From Schinkia azotoformans LMG 9581 (GTDB lineage: Bacteria > Bacillota > Bacilli > Bacillales > Bacillaceae_J), in the NCBI RefSeq assembly GCF_000307855.1, contig NZ_AJLR01000045.1, positions 124,001 to 188,000 on the forward strand: a stretch of 64,000 nt of DNA, in the 5' to 3' direction. The position numbers and the translations under genes were made by a program. Below the pieces are notes generated by a model. That model did not search any database. It saw only the letters and a list, made by a program, of their open reading frames with translations, and was not told the origin of the DNA. Shown one piece after another: positions 24,201-32,418 of the stretch (within the stretch, counting starts at the first letter, position 1; each line of letters opens with the position of its first letter).

Positions 24201-24305
24201 GTGGAAAAGGAAGAATTCGAAGGACTGTTCATAATGGCTTATCTCCATTTAGCATTGATTCTAGTAATCTGTGTGATAGGGAAGTTTGTTGGTAGTTATT
24301 TTTGA
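24201..24305 (+). CDS. Small single-helix membrane protein
   Basis: 34 codons from GTG: MEKEEFEGLFIMAYLHLALI, then LVICVIGKFVGSYF. A strong site (GGGGGAG, 8 bases before GTG) and a charged N-terminus followed by one membrane helix support a real small gene. An intrinsic terminator follows. No homologue is recognised. It stands alone between a kinase relic and the Crp/Fnr regulator. Confidence 0.5.
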   Translation: MEKEEFEGLFIMAYLHLALILVICVIGKFVGSYF

Positions 24306-24343
24306 AGCATAGTACAATTTTATAAGAGTGTTTATTATCCAAC

Positions 24344-24386
24344 ACCGCGCTTGTACAAAAGGAGACAAGCGCGGTATTCCTATTTT
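24344..24386. terminator. Strong bidirectional terminator
   Basis: ACCGCGCTTGT pairs perfectly with ACAAGCGCGGT (11 bp) around ACAAAAGGAG, followed by ATTCCTATTTT. It lies between the convergent small gene and Crp/Fnr gene. Confidence 0.75.
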
Positions 24387-25071
24387 AAAGAAGTGAGCTG
24401 AATTTGTTCCAATCTAAAATAATAATCCTTTTTTCCTTTAGTTCAATAAGATGGGTACTTTTTAACTTTGATAAGGCTCTGCTTGTACTTTCTCTAGTGG
24501 CACCGACTAATAATGATAGATCATAGACTGAGATAGGTAGGTCAATGTATATTTTATTATTTAATCTTCTTCCAAATTTTTTTGATAATTTTTCTATTGT
24601 AATAAGAAGATTTGAATAAATATCCAAATAAGCCCTCTCGAATAATCTAGTTGAAAACTCTTCAATCTGTTCGCCCATATTCTGAATGACTTTTTCGATT
24701 AGAAGAGGACAAGCTTTTAATTCCGCTTCAAAAAGACTTGTGTTTATATATAATATTTCACCTTCGTGGATCATCGTGGCGGTATTTGTGTAGAGGTATT
24801 CACGTTTATTAAATAAACCTGATTCGGTAATGATATCTCCTCTTGTTTTAAGACTAACAATTAACTCCTTTCCGTTTTTATCCAACTTAGTAAGCTTAAC
24901 TAATCCTGAATGAATGAAGAAAACTCCACGGCCTTCTTCAAATTCTGAAATTATGACCTCCCCACGAGAGTATTTTTTTTTAATTACTTTACTATCTAGG
25001 CACTGGAAGCAATCTTCAAAGGGAGTTTGTGACAAAGTTAATTTGTCCAAAACTTGCAGTATTTCATTCAT
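24385..25071 (-). CDS. Crp/Fnr-family transcriptional regulator
   Basis: 228 residues. Cyclic-nucleotide-binding-type beta barrel (~20-130; GVFFIHSGLVKLTKLDKNGK), a dimer helix, and a C-terminal helix-turn-helix (SVYDLSLLVGATRESTSRAL). It has Cys at positions ~20, 23 and 113. FEDCFQCL near the N-terminus gives a CxxC pair, short of the four cysteines of an Fnr iron-sulfur cluster. The Arg/Glu cAMP pocket is not evident. So ligand and signal are unknown. The recognition helix ATRESTSRALSKL is of the Fnr type. It is divergent from the KinB-like kinase at 25540. Confidence 0.88.
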   Translation of the reverse strand: MNEILQVLDKLTLSQTPFEDCFQCLDSKVIKKKYSRGEVIISEFEEGRGVFFIHSGLVKLTKLDKNGKELIVSLKTRGDIITESGLFNKREYLYTNTATMIHEGEILYINTSLFEAELKACPLLIEKVIQNMGEQIEEFSTRLFERAYLDIYSNLLITIEKLSKKFGRRLNNKIYIDLPISVYDLSLLVGATRESTSRALSKLKSTHLIELKEKRIIILDWNKFSSLL

Positions 25072-25539
25072 TAGATCACCTCGTAGTTACTTTTAATAAA
25101 CTGAAGCTGAACAGAAGCTTGAAGGAAGAATATTGGAGTAGAATGTCGGAATTCCAAATATTTAGAAAATACTTACATTAATGATATAACTAATTGGTTA
25201 TTTTTTCAATTCGTCTTTTCTCCAAGTAGGGTTAATAACCTCCATTTGGTGCTCATTTAATGGTATATCGGACAAAAATACGATCATGTCGGTACCCTAT
25301 CAATAAATTATTGTAGTAATTTTACAAAAAACAAAAAAGGTTATGAAATGTACTATTTTGGTTCTGATATGATTTGAACTTAACATCATATGAAGTTTAT
25401 ACTTATTTTAAGAAACTAAACTAATTTGATAAATATGTATAAAAAAATATATTATTATTTTTAATAGTTTCACATAGAGCAATAAATGTTTTACTATAAA
25501 TATAATGCGTTTACAAACCAATTTAAAGGAGTGGGAAAT
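25072..25539. other. AT-rich divergent intergenic region
   Basis: It separates the Crp/Fnr gene from the kinase at 25540. A possible promoter for the kinase is at 25374-25403. On the minus strand, 25200-25290 holds a short open frame (MIVFLSDIPLNEHQMEVINP, then TWRKDELKK) without a start site or family match, perhaps a gene remnant. No clear Fnr-type palindrome (TGTGA-N6-TCACA) was found. Confidence 0.4.
25374..25403 (+). promoter_or_regulatory. Possible promoter of the kinase at 25540
   Basis: TTGAAC (25374-25379), an 18-bp spacer and TATACT (25398-25403). Confidence 0.4.
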
Positions 25540-26247
25540 ATGAGTAATCGAGCATCGCTTCATAATAGGCCTTTAAAAGATGTGAAAAAGTTAGAAAAGC
25601 TTGAAATCGTAGGCGAATTAGCTGCTGGCATTGTTCATGAAATTAGGAATCCACTAACTTCAATTTTCGGGTTTGTGCAACTACTAGAGCAAGGAGTTCA
25701 TAATAAGGATTATTTTAACCTTATTTATTCATCATTTAATGACATTGAAGAGTATCTTAAAGCTCTATTAATCATTGCAAGGCCACAACCTAATGAACAA
25801 AAACTAGTTAATATGACACTATTAGTAGAAGATATACTTGAACAAGTAAAGCATAAGATCAATTCTAATCGCGTTCATATCAATACCGATTTTGAATTAG
25901 AATTACCCAATATTCTATGTGATGAGACGCAAATGAGTATAGTCTTTAAAAATTTGATCACTAATAGTATTGAAGCAACTTTAAACGAGGGGATCGTTTC
26001 TATTTTTGTTAGAAAAGAAGATACGAATTTATTAATAAAAATTACCGATACTGGTATTGGGATGAGCAAAGAGCGTCTTGCTAAATTAGGAGAGCCTTTT
26101 TTCAATCTTAAAGAAAAGGGGACAGGGATAGGCTTAATGGTCTGTTATCGGATTATTTGGCAATATAACGGGTCTATTTTTGTTGAGAGCGAAGAAAATA
26201 AAGGTACTACTATTGAGGTAAGAATACCTTTTTTGGACTATATGTAA
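25540..26247 (+). CDS. KinB-like histidine kinase without sensor domain
   Basis: 235 residues, consisting only of HisKA (GELAAGIVHEIRNPLTSIFG, FVQLLEQG) and HATPase (NLITNSIEATLNEG, DTGIGMSKER, KEKGTGIGLMVCYRII). It is about half the length of normal kinases because no input domain precedes it. ATG 25540 follows AAAGGAGTG. The catalytic His and ATP boxes are intact, so it should be active. The next gene is a LytTR response regulator, a possible partner, although LytTR regulators usually pair with LytS-type kinases. It may instead join the sporulation relay. Confidence 0.85.
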   Translation: MSNRASLHNRPLKDVKKLEKLEIVGELAAGIVHEIRNPLTSIFGFVQLLEQGVHNKDYFNLIYSSFNDIEEYLKALLIIARPQPNEQKLVNMTLLVEDILEQVKHKINSNRVHINTDFELELPNILCDETQMSIVFKNLITNSIEATLNEGIVSIFVRKEDTNLLIKITDTGIGMSKERLAKLGEPFFNLKEKGTGIGLMVCYRIIWQYNGSIFVESEENKGTTIEVRIPFLDYM

Positions 26248-26342
26248 TCAATACAGAAATGAGAATAGCAAAGTGAATGCTATGGAAATTATCTAAATCA
26301 ACTTTTGTAAACTACATTTATTTTTTGAAAGGGGTGTATACT

Positions 26343-27068
26343 TTGCCTCTTATTAAAACGGTACTTGCAGATGATAATCGAGATTCTTTAGAAATAATTG
26401 AGACAATATTAAAACGACACCAAAAATTCAGAATTGTGGCAACGTGTACTGATGGAGAGGAATTAATAAACCAAGTCATTAAATGTAGGCCTGATTTAGT
26501 CATTACAGATATTAAAATGCCCAAGCTTAATGGAATAGAAGTTATTAAGAAGTGCAGGAAATTTGATTCCAATGTTAATTTTATATTTGTAACCGGCTTT
26601 GACGACTTTGCTGTTGAAGCCTTTAACGTTGCTGCTATTGACTATATTGTTAAACCTTTTAATATGGACAGATTTTTTGCTGCTTTAGAAAAGGCAATAG
26701 AAATAATCCAACATAAACAGCAATTAAAATCGAAAAGTTTCAGATCAAAATTAAAAATAAAAAGTAGTGGTTCAAATTATTACATTCCAATGGAAGATAT
26801 TTATTTTATTGAGAAGCAAGGGAAAAAGTGCATAATTCATGGGAAGAATAAATTGTATGAAACGAATGAGAGTATTAAAGTTTTGTATCAAAAATTAAAT
26901 GACACCTTCTATTTGTCACATCGGTCTTACATTATTAACCTTAAGAAAATATTGAATATATCTGCAAGTAATGAAACTTATTTAGCTCATTTTGAAGGTA
27001 TCCCTGATCATGCCCATATATCAAAATTGAAGATTAAAGAAATTGAAACGATAATCCAATATTTATAA
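26343..27068 (+). CDS. LytTR-family response regulator
   Basis: 241 residues. Receiver domain (1-120) with LADDNRDS pocket, Asp in PDLVITDIKMPKLNG, Lys in DYIVKPFNMDRF. LytTR DNA-binding domain (~140-240) with IPMEDIYFIEKQGKKCIIHG and FYLSHRSYIINLKKI. The best start is TTG 26343 (MPLIKTVLADD), 9 bases after AAAGGGG; the frame before it has no match. It follows the short kinase by about 95 bp. Target genes are unknown. Confidence 0.9.
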   Translation: MPLIKTVLADDNRDSLEIIETILKRHQKFRIVATCTDGEELINQVIKCRPDLVITDIKMPKLNGIEVIKKCRKFDSNVNFIFVTGFDDFAVEAFNVAAIDYIVKPFNMDRFFAALEKAIEIIQHKQQLKSKSFRSKLKIKSSGSNYYIPMEDIYFIEKQGKKCIIHGKNKLYETNESIKVLYQKLNDTFYLSHRSYIINLKKILNISASNETYLAHFEGIPDHAHISKLKIKEIETIIQYL

Positions 27069-27150
27069 TTCCGTCACTATCCCTTCTGGTTTAATTTTTT
27101 GACCTCTATCATATCAACCGCATAACTATATATACGAGAAATCCTTAATT

Positions 27151-27195
27151 AAAGTAAGCATCCACGACCTACAGGCGGATCCTTACTTTTTTTTG
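27151..27195 (+). terminator. Intrinsic terminator
   Basis: AAAGTAAGCATCC pairs with GGATCCTTACTTT around a 13-nt loop, then a T-run. It ends the LytTR regulator transcript. Confidence 0.7.
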
Positions 27196-27236
27196 TTGTA
27201 AGGTGGGAAATAATACCTATTTAAATTGGAAATAAA

Positions 27237-27570
27237 GATAGTTGCCTATAAAAGTAAAATTTTGGGGTATAGTCTAGAAGAGCTGCAACAAGATTTTTTT
27301 CGTTATGTAGACGATGATTATGTAAAAATTGTTCTTCGTAATTTTAAAAAAGCTTTAAAAGGAGAAACCGCACTTATCTTAACTTCGATGTGAGAACTAT
27401 TGGAATATCTGATTCTATTACTAAGTCAAATAAAAGGCGAAGTGAAACGAAGCACTGACTTTATTTTATATAATGGATCTGTGTCGAATTTTTTTAGTGG
27501 GCAAGAAGAAGTGTAATAAAACATAGGAACAACAGTTGAAGTAACACTCCCAATTACAGTAGAAGAATAG
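27237..27570 (+). pseudogene. PAS-histidine kinase relic
   Basis: The first part reads KILGYSLEELQQDFFRYVDD, then DYVKIVLRNFKKALKGE, the middle of a PAS domain (PxxF/LGYSxEEL, then xxALxGE). A stop follows at ~27390. The last part, GTTVEVTLPITVEE before TAG 27570, is the C-terminal end of a kinase ATPase domain. Everything between is missing or scrambled. It follows a short sensorless kinase by 1 kb. Confidence 0.6.
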
Positions 27571-27658
27571 CAAGCATGAAAGCTGCCCAGGCCCATAACA
27601 CTCCCAATATTATTGCATATCTTACCCTATAGGATATTATGCGATTTGAGGTGTTGGG

Positions 27659-28438
27659 ATGAGCGTTATTGGAACGGATCAGTGGCTATTGGATTCCTAT
27701 CATAATCCAATCGATATTTGTGAAAATCTAAAAAGTTATTTTCCAAAAGTGCCGGCAGCTGAGATTTATGAATATTTGAAAATACACGGAATGTATCGAC
27801 CACTTAGGCAAGGAGTGGAGCGGGTCCGGGCATTGCAAAAAAACAAAGTATGGGAAATAGTGCAAAAGGATTATCTTGCCCTGCAGAAATCATGGGGTGG
27901 GCCCGATATCCCCATCTTTATTTTTCCATCTGATGTTACAAATCGAAAAATTCAGCGGGATTTTAACGGCAAATCAGGGTTAGCGTTTAAGGATAAATTG
28001 TTTTTATTTTTAACAGACCAAAATACGGAAAAAGAAATAAGAGCTGTGCTGACACATGAATATAACCATGTTTGCCGCTTGGCTAAGTTTCGCAAAAGTG
28101 AAGACCAATATGTATTGTTAGACACAATTATATTAGAAGGGTTAGCTGAAAATGCTGTTCGGGAACGACTTGGCACCAGCTATCTGGCCAATTGGACGTC
28201 CTACTACACAGATGAGGAATTGGAAAAGATGTGGATGGTATTGCTTCGCCCAAATAAAAATATTAAGAAAACAGATCGAAAACATATGGAGCTATTGTAC
28301 GGTTTGCGGCGAACCTATCCCAAAATGCTCGGCTACTGTATTGGTTATTACTTAGTAAAAAAATATATGGAAGAAAAAAAGCTAAGCAGTAAAGAATTGT
28401 TAACAGAGCCAACGCATATTATTGCTGGAATTGAATAA
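27659..28438 (+). CDS. DUF2268 putative zinc protease (YjaZ-like)
   Basis: 259 residues. The motif LTHEYNHVCRL matches HExxH of gluzincin-type metallopeptidases; a downstream Glu in LLDTIILEGLAENAV is a likely third zinc ligand. No signal peptide is seen, so it should be cytoplasmic. The family is DUF2268, exemplified by B. subtilis YjaZ; its substrate is unknown. ATG 27659 follows GAGGTG. It stands alone with a terminator downstream. Confidence 0.82.
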   Translation: MSVIGTDQWLLDSYHNPIDICENLKSYFPKVPAAEIYEYLKIHGMYRPLRQGVERVRALQKNKVWEIVQKDYLALQKSWGGPDIPIFIFPSDVTNRKIQRDFNGKSGLAFKDKLFLFLTDQNTEKEIRAVLTHEYNHVCRLAKFRKSEDQYVLLDTIILEGLAENAVRERLGTSYLANWTSYYTDEELEKMWMVLLRPNKNIKKTDRKHMELLYGLRRTYPKMLGYCIGYYLVKKYMEEKKLSSKELLTEPTHIIAGIE

Positions 28439-28445
28439 GATGGTT

Positions 28446-28479
28446 AGGAGTTTGGGGTTATCTTAACTCCTTTTTTTCT
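28446..28479 (+). terminator. Intrinsic terminator
   Basis: AGGAGTT pairs with AACTCCT around a 12-nt loop, followed by a T-run. Confidence 0.7.
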
Positions 28480-28552
28480 TGATTCAAAAAGGGACGACTG
28501 TTAAAGTTAGAATAGTTTAACTAAATGATAAAGGAAATAGGTAAGGTGTTTT

Positions 28553-29167
28553 ATGGAAAATTGGTTAATTAGTATAATGAATGAATATGGGTACATAGGG
28601 ATTTTGTTATTGATCGCACTTGAAAATATTTTTCCGCCGATACCTTCTGAGGTTATTTTGACATTTGGCGGCTTTATGACGACTACTACTGATTTAACGA
28701 TAATGGGTGTCGTCATTGCCTCGACCATTGGTTCGGTCCTGGGTGCGGTTGTGCTTTACGGAATTGGTTTACTTTTGGACGTTGAGAATTTGGAGAAAAT
28801 CGTTGATCGTTGGGGACATATCCTGCGCTTAACGAGGGATGACCTTTATAAAGCAGACGCCTGGTTTGATAAATATGGTCCTTGGACTGTCTTTTTCTGT
28901 CGATTTGTACCATTAATAAGAAGTTTAATTTCGATTCCCGCCGGGATGTCGAATATGAATTTCTTCCTATTTCTCATATTAACAACAATTGGAACATTCA
29001 TCTGGAATATTGTTCTCATCAATCTTGGTGCTTCTGTAGGAGATTCATGGGATTCCATTGTTGGGTATATGGATATTTACTCCAATATTGTTTATGTTGT
29101 ACTTGCTATTCTGTTGGTATTGTTTATTTTTATCTATATAAAAACAAGGAAACCAAGAAGAAGATAG
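28553..29167 (+). CDS. DedA-family membrane protein
   Basis: 204 residues. Typical DedA features: ALENIFPPIPSEVILTFGGF near the N-terminus, ATIGSVLGAVVLYGIG, WFDKYGPWTVFFCRFVPLIR, SLISIPAGMSNM, and a C-terminal membrane helix. DedA proteins are membrane transporters that include undecaprenyl-phosphate and lipid flippases. The Glu-Pro-Pro and Arg-Phe-Val-Pro-Arg motifs of the active core are present. It is a single gene; hairpin at 29172-29200 follows. Confidence 0.92.
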   Translation: MENWLISIMNEYGYIGILLLIALENIFPPIPSEVILTFGGFMTTTTDLTIMGVVIASTIGSVLGAVVLYGIGLLLDVENLEKIVDRWGHILRLTRDDLYKADAWFDKYGPWTVFFCRFVPLIRSLISIPAGMSNMNFFLFLILTTIGTFIWNIVLINLGASVGDSWDSIVGYMDIYSNIVYVVLAILLVLFIFIYIKTRKPRRR

Positions 29168-29171
29168 TAGA

Positions 29172-29201
29172 AGAGGCTGACTCTATGGGGTCAGCCTCGT
29201 A
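29172..29201. terminator. Hairpin between convergent dedA and terC genes
   Basis: GAGGCTGAC-TCTATGGG-GTCAGCCTC forms a 9-bp stem. T-tracts are weak on both sides, so termination is probable but not certain. Confidence 0.5.
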
Positions 29202-29224
29202 ATCTATGTCTAGCTTCAGTTTTT

Positions 29225-29893
29225 CTATTCCATCGCCAATTCTTCTTTTTTGATGCTTTTTCTTTTTTTTAGCACACCAGCTCCAACAACAGCTGCAACA
29301 ACAAGAAGTTCAAAGCAGTACTTCAAAATGTCATTTCCAAAGAATGGTTTCATGAATGGCTCGCCTACAATCATTTTTGAAGCAGTCCAAGCCAAGATAC
29401 CTGCACCAATTGTAATGATAATCGGATAACGCTCCATCCACTTAATAATAATTGTACTTCCCCAAACAACGATCGGTACTGAAATTGCTAAGCCTAAAAT
29501 AACAAGCAAAATGCTTCCGTGAGCTGCACCGGCAACAGCTAAGACATTATCTAAGCCCATTGCTGCATCAGCAATAATAATAGTGCGGATTGCCGCCCAA
29601 GTATTTTCGCCTGCTTTTACATCATGTCCTTTTTCTTCAACTAATAGCTTGTACGCAATCCAGATAAGAAGGACGCCGCCGACTAACAATAATCCTGGAA
29701 CTTTTAACAGCCACACTACAGCAATCGTCGCGAGAACCCGGATAAAAACAGCACCCACTGTTCCCCACAATATAACTGTTTTTTGTTTTTCCTTTGGTAA
29801 ATTTCGAGCCGCAAGTCCTATTACAATTGCATTATCTCCTGCTAAAACTAAATCGATCATAACAATTGCTAAAAGTGCCGTAAGAAATTCCAT
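29225..29893 (-). CDS. TerC-family membrane protein, probable Mn2+ exporter
   Basis: 222 residues with seven or eight membrane helices. The acidic metal-site motifs are LVLAGDNAIVIGLAA near the N-terminus and IIADAAMGLDNVLAVAGAA in the middle, each with a conserved Asp in a membrane helix. In B. subtilis the related YkoY/YceF proteins (MeeF/MeeY) load exported proteins with, or export, manganese. A yybP-ykoY riboswitch lies in the leader on the same strand, which directly supports Mn2+ control. Confidence 0.92.
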   Translation of the reverse strand: MEFLTALLAIVMIDLVLAGDNAIVIGLAARNLPKEKQKTVILWGTVGAVFIRVLATIAVVWLLKVPGLLLVGGVLLIWIAYKLLVEEKGHDVKAGENTWAAIRTIIIADAAMGLDNVLAVAGAAHGSILLVILGLAISVPIVVWGSTIIIKWMERYPIIITIGAGILAWTASKMIVGEPFMKPFFGNDILKYCFELLVVAAVVGAGVLKKRKSIKKEELAME

Positions 29894-29931
29894 ACTTTTT
29901 TAACCTCCATTTTTCATTTTTTAAAATAAAA

Positions 29932-29970
29932 AAGACCTTTGCCTAGTGTTAACTTAGGCAAAGGTCTTGC
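29932..29970 (-). terminator. Mn2+ riboswitch expression-platform terminator
   Basis: AAGACCTTTGCCTA pairs with TAGGCAAAGGTCTT; on the minus strand it is followed by a T-run. It lies between the aptamer and the TerC start codon. Confidence 0.85.
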
Positions 29971-29974
29971 TAAA

Positions 29975-30066
29975 CATGTATCATGTCAACAAAGCCGATG
30001 GATAGCACTCCATGAAATGACGACTTTGTTTCAGGTTAAAAACCTGACGCTACTCCCCTTTGAAAA
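29975..30066 (-). ncRNA. yybP-ykoY manganese riboswitch
   Basis: On the minus strand the element begins AAAGGGGAGTAGCGTCAGG. It continues through a helix (GGTTTTTAACC) and CAAAGTCGTC, and ends with CATCGGCTTTGTTGACAT. GGGGAGTAGC and the closing GGCTTTGTTGAC are the conserved parts of this class. Manganese binding normally prevents the terminator and turns on the exporter. The terminator stem follows within 10 nt. Confidence 0.92.
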
Positions 30067-30409
30067 GGAATATTTTATTGTTATATCTATCATAAGTGAA
30101 TATTTGTAATTTTGTCAACAACTAACTTATAAATAATACAAAATTAAGTTAAAATGAAACTTTTTGTGGTTTGTATTCGTCTATTACATATGTTTAAATA
30201 AATATATCGGAGGGTTATAAGGTAAAATATGTATATTTTTTCAAATTTATAACAAAAATACAATAATTATTAGTTGCAACTTAAATTAGAAAGTAGTAAG
30301 ATACTTTTCATTGATTCCTTTTTTTATTCGGATTTTTATAAATAAAAATCAAATATATATAAAGATAGAAAAGGTTATAAGGGAATTAGATAAGGGGGAT
30401 TTTTTAATC

Positions 30410-32293
30410 ATGAAAGGGTTACTTTCCAAAGTAAAAAACTTTCGACCAAGCTCTGAGGAAAAGTTTTTAATTGCTACAGTAGTTTTATTGTGGCTAAAAT
30501 CTTATTTAATTAGTCGTTTTATTTTCGACTTATCATTAGAAAATGCTGTTGAGGAATTTATTCTCTTCATAAACCCATTAGGTCCGATTTTATTATTATT
30601 CCTGTTTGCTTTTGCATTCAGAAGAAAATTAAGCCGCAGGGGAATTCTAATAGGCAGCTTCATTTTCACATTTATAACCTATGCTAATTTAGTGTACTAC
30701 CGCTTTTTTAACGACTTTATCACAATTCCGGTATTATTCCAGGTGAAAAACTTTGGAGATATAGGCGGCAGTGCTTTTGAATTAATGAAGCCGACTGACA
30801 TTTTGCTTTTTGTTGATATTATTGTGCTAGCTTTTATTGCTAGAAAGAAAGAAATTAAGATTGTTACCTTTCAAAAGCCCGCACAGCGTGTGCTAATGCT
30901 TTTGTCTGTTGGTTTACTAATATTCAACGTATTATTAGCAGAAACACAAAGACCACAGCTTTTAACTAGAACATTTGACCGTGAGATGTTGGTGAAATAT
31001 CTTGGGGTTTACAATTATCATATGTATGATTTATTCATGCATTCAAAGGCATCAGCTCAACGAGCGTTTGCCGAAGGCAGTGATATCATTGAAGTAGAAA
31101 ACTATGTGAATGATGGTGTAGAAAAAAAGAATGAAATGTCTGGTATAGCGAAAGGCAAAAACGTCATTTTAATTTCATTGGAGTCTTTCCAAAACTGGCT
31201 TATTAATTATGAAGTAGACGGACAACCGGTTACACCTTTCTTGAATGAATTGGTTAAGGATAGCCTATACTTTGATAATTTCTATCACCAAACAGGTCAA
31301 GGTAAAACATCGGATGCTGAGTTTTTAAATGATAACTCTTTATATCCATTACCAAGTGGAGCTGTATTTACTCAAAACGCTCAAAACAAGTTTTACGCTC
31401 TTCCGGAAATTTTAAAAAATAATGGTTACACAACAGCATCATTACATGGTAACAATAAAAGTTTCTGGAATCGTGATTTAATGTATAAAGCTTTAGGTTA
31501 TGATCACTTTTTCGATGAGACATATTACAATGTAACGGAAGAAAATTCAATAAACTATGGCTTAAAGGATATTCCATTCTTTGAACAATCAATACCATTA
31601 TTGCAAAGTTTGCCGCAGCCGTTCCATGCTAAGATGATTACATTAACAAACCACTTCCCGTATATTCTTGATGATGCGGACGTGATGATTCCACGATTGC
31701 AAACGGGAGATGGCTCAGTGGACCGTTATGTGCAAACCGCTAGATATTTAGATGAATCACTGAAAGTTTTCTTTGAACAATTAAAAACAAGTGGTCTATA
31801 TGATAACACGATTGTGGTCATGTATGGCGACCATTATGGAATTTCGGAAAATCATAATAAAGCAATGGCCCAAGTGATTGGCAAGGAAATAACACCGGAC
31901 GTTCATGTTGAATTACAGAAGGTGCCGTTCATCGTTCATATTCCAGGTGTGGAAGGCAAAACGCTTCATACAATAGGCGGCCAAATTGATGTTAAACCAA
32001 CAATTCTGGATTTGCTCGGTATTGACCCAGGTAAGGATATTGAATTTGGTGATAGCTTATTTAGCAAAACAAGAAAAGATTTTATTGCATTCCGTGATGG
32101 AAGCTTTGTAACTAAAAACTTTATTTATACTAAAGGTACATGTTATACAAAAGGAACAGGGTTACCGGCAGATCAACTTTTCTGTGAACCACAAAAAGAA
32201 ATGGTTGAATATGAGCTTGCTTTATCGGATAAAGTGATTCAACGCGACTTGCTTCGTTTCTTAAATGAACCAATTGAAAATCTTAAAAAGTAA
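30410..32293 (+). CDS. Lipoteichoic acid synthase family protein
   Basis: 627 residues. Five N-terminal membrane helices (~15-190) precede an extracellular sulfatase-fold domain with ILISLESFQNWL (metal Glu), the catalytic Thr in GQGKTSDAEFL, LHGNNKSFWNRD, and VMYGDHYGIS. It polymerises or transfers glycerol phosphate from phosphatidylglycerol outside the membrane. B. subtilis has four such enzymes (LtaS, YfnI, YqgS, YvgJ); which one this equals cannot be decided. ATG 30410 follows AAGGGGG, chosen over the frame start at 30311. Confidence 0.92.
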   Translation: MKGLLSKVKNFRPSSEEKFLIATVVLLWLKSYLISRFIFDLSLENAVEEFILFINPLGPILLLFLFAFAFRRKLSRRGILIGSFIFTFITYANLVYYRFFNDFITIPVLFQVKNFGDIGGSAFELMKPTDILLFVDIIVLAFIARKKEIKIVTFQKPAQRVLMLLSVGLLIFNVLLAETQRPQLLTRTFDREMLVKYLGVYNYHMYDLFMHSKASAQRAFAEGSDIIEVENYVNDGVEKKNEMSGIAKGKNVILISLESFQNWLINYEVDGQPVTPFLNELVKDSLYFDNFYHQTGQGKTSDAEFLNDNSLYPLPSGAVFTQNAQNKFYALPEILKNNGYTTASLHGNNKSFWNRDLMYKALGYDHFFDETYYNVTEENSINYGLKDIPFFEQSIPLLQSLPQPFHAKMITLTNHFPYILDDADVMIPRLQTGDGSVDRYVQTARYLDESLKVFFEQLKTSGLYDNTIVVMYGDHYGISENHNKAMAQVIGKEITPDVHVELQKVPFIVHIPGVEGKTLHTIGGQIDVKPTILDLLGIDPGKDIEFGDSLFSKTRKDFIAFRDGSFVTKNFIYTKGTCYTKGTGLPADQLFCEPQKEMVEYELALSDKVIQRDLLRFLNEPIENLKK

Positions 32294-32298
32294 CGATA

Positions 32299-32338
32299 TA
32301 AAAGCTGACCAGTAGAAGCCGAACTGGTCAGCTTTTTG
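32299..32338 (+). terminator. Intrinsic terminator after the LTA synthase gene
   Basis: AAAAGCTGACCAGT pairs with ACTGGTCAGCTTTT around AGAAGCCGA. Confidence 0.85.
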
Positions 32339-32361
32339 TAGTTCGTAATATTTAAATGACT

Positions 32362-32391
32362 TTGAAAATAACTTATAGTAAACGGTACAAT
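32362..32391 (+). promoter_or_regulatory. Promoter of the fadN-fadA-fadE operon
   Basis: TTGAAA (32362-32367), an 18-bp spacer and TACAAT (32386-32391). A TTTAAATGACTTT just upstream resembles half of a FadR site (TGAATGAC), but the other half is not evident. Confidence 0.45.
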
Positions 32392-32418
32392 AGAATAAAT
32401 TTTATAGGAGGTTGGAGT

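Noticed and set aside
25200-25300. Minus-strand 29-codon frame after MIVFLSDIPLNEHQMEVINP
   Set aside because: Reads like protein, but there is no start site, upstream stops follow closely and no family is recognised. Kept only as a note on the intergenic region.
32340-32362. FadR operator before fadN
   Set aside because: Only one half (AAATGACTT) is visible; the inverted partner GTCATT is missing.
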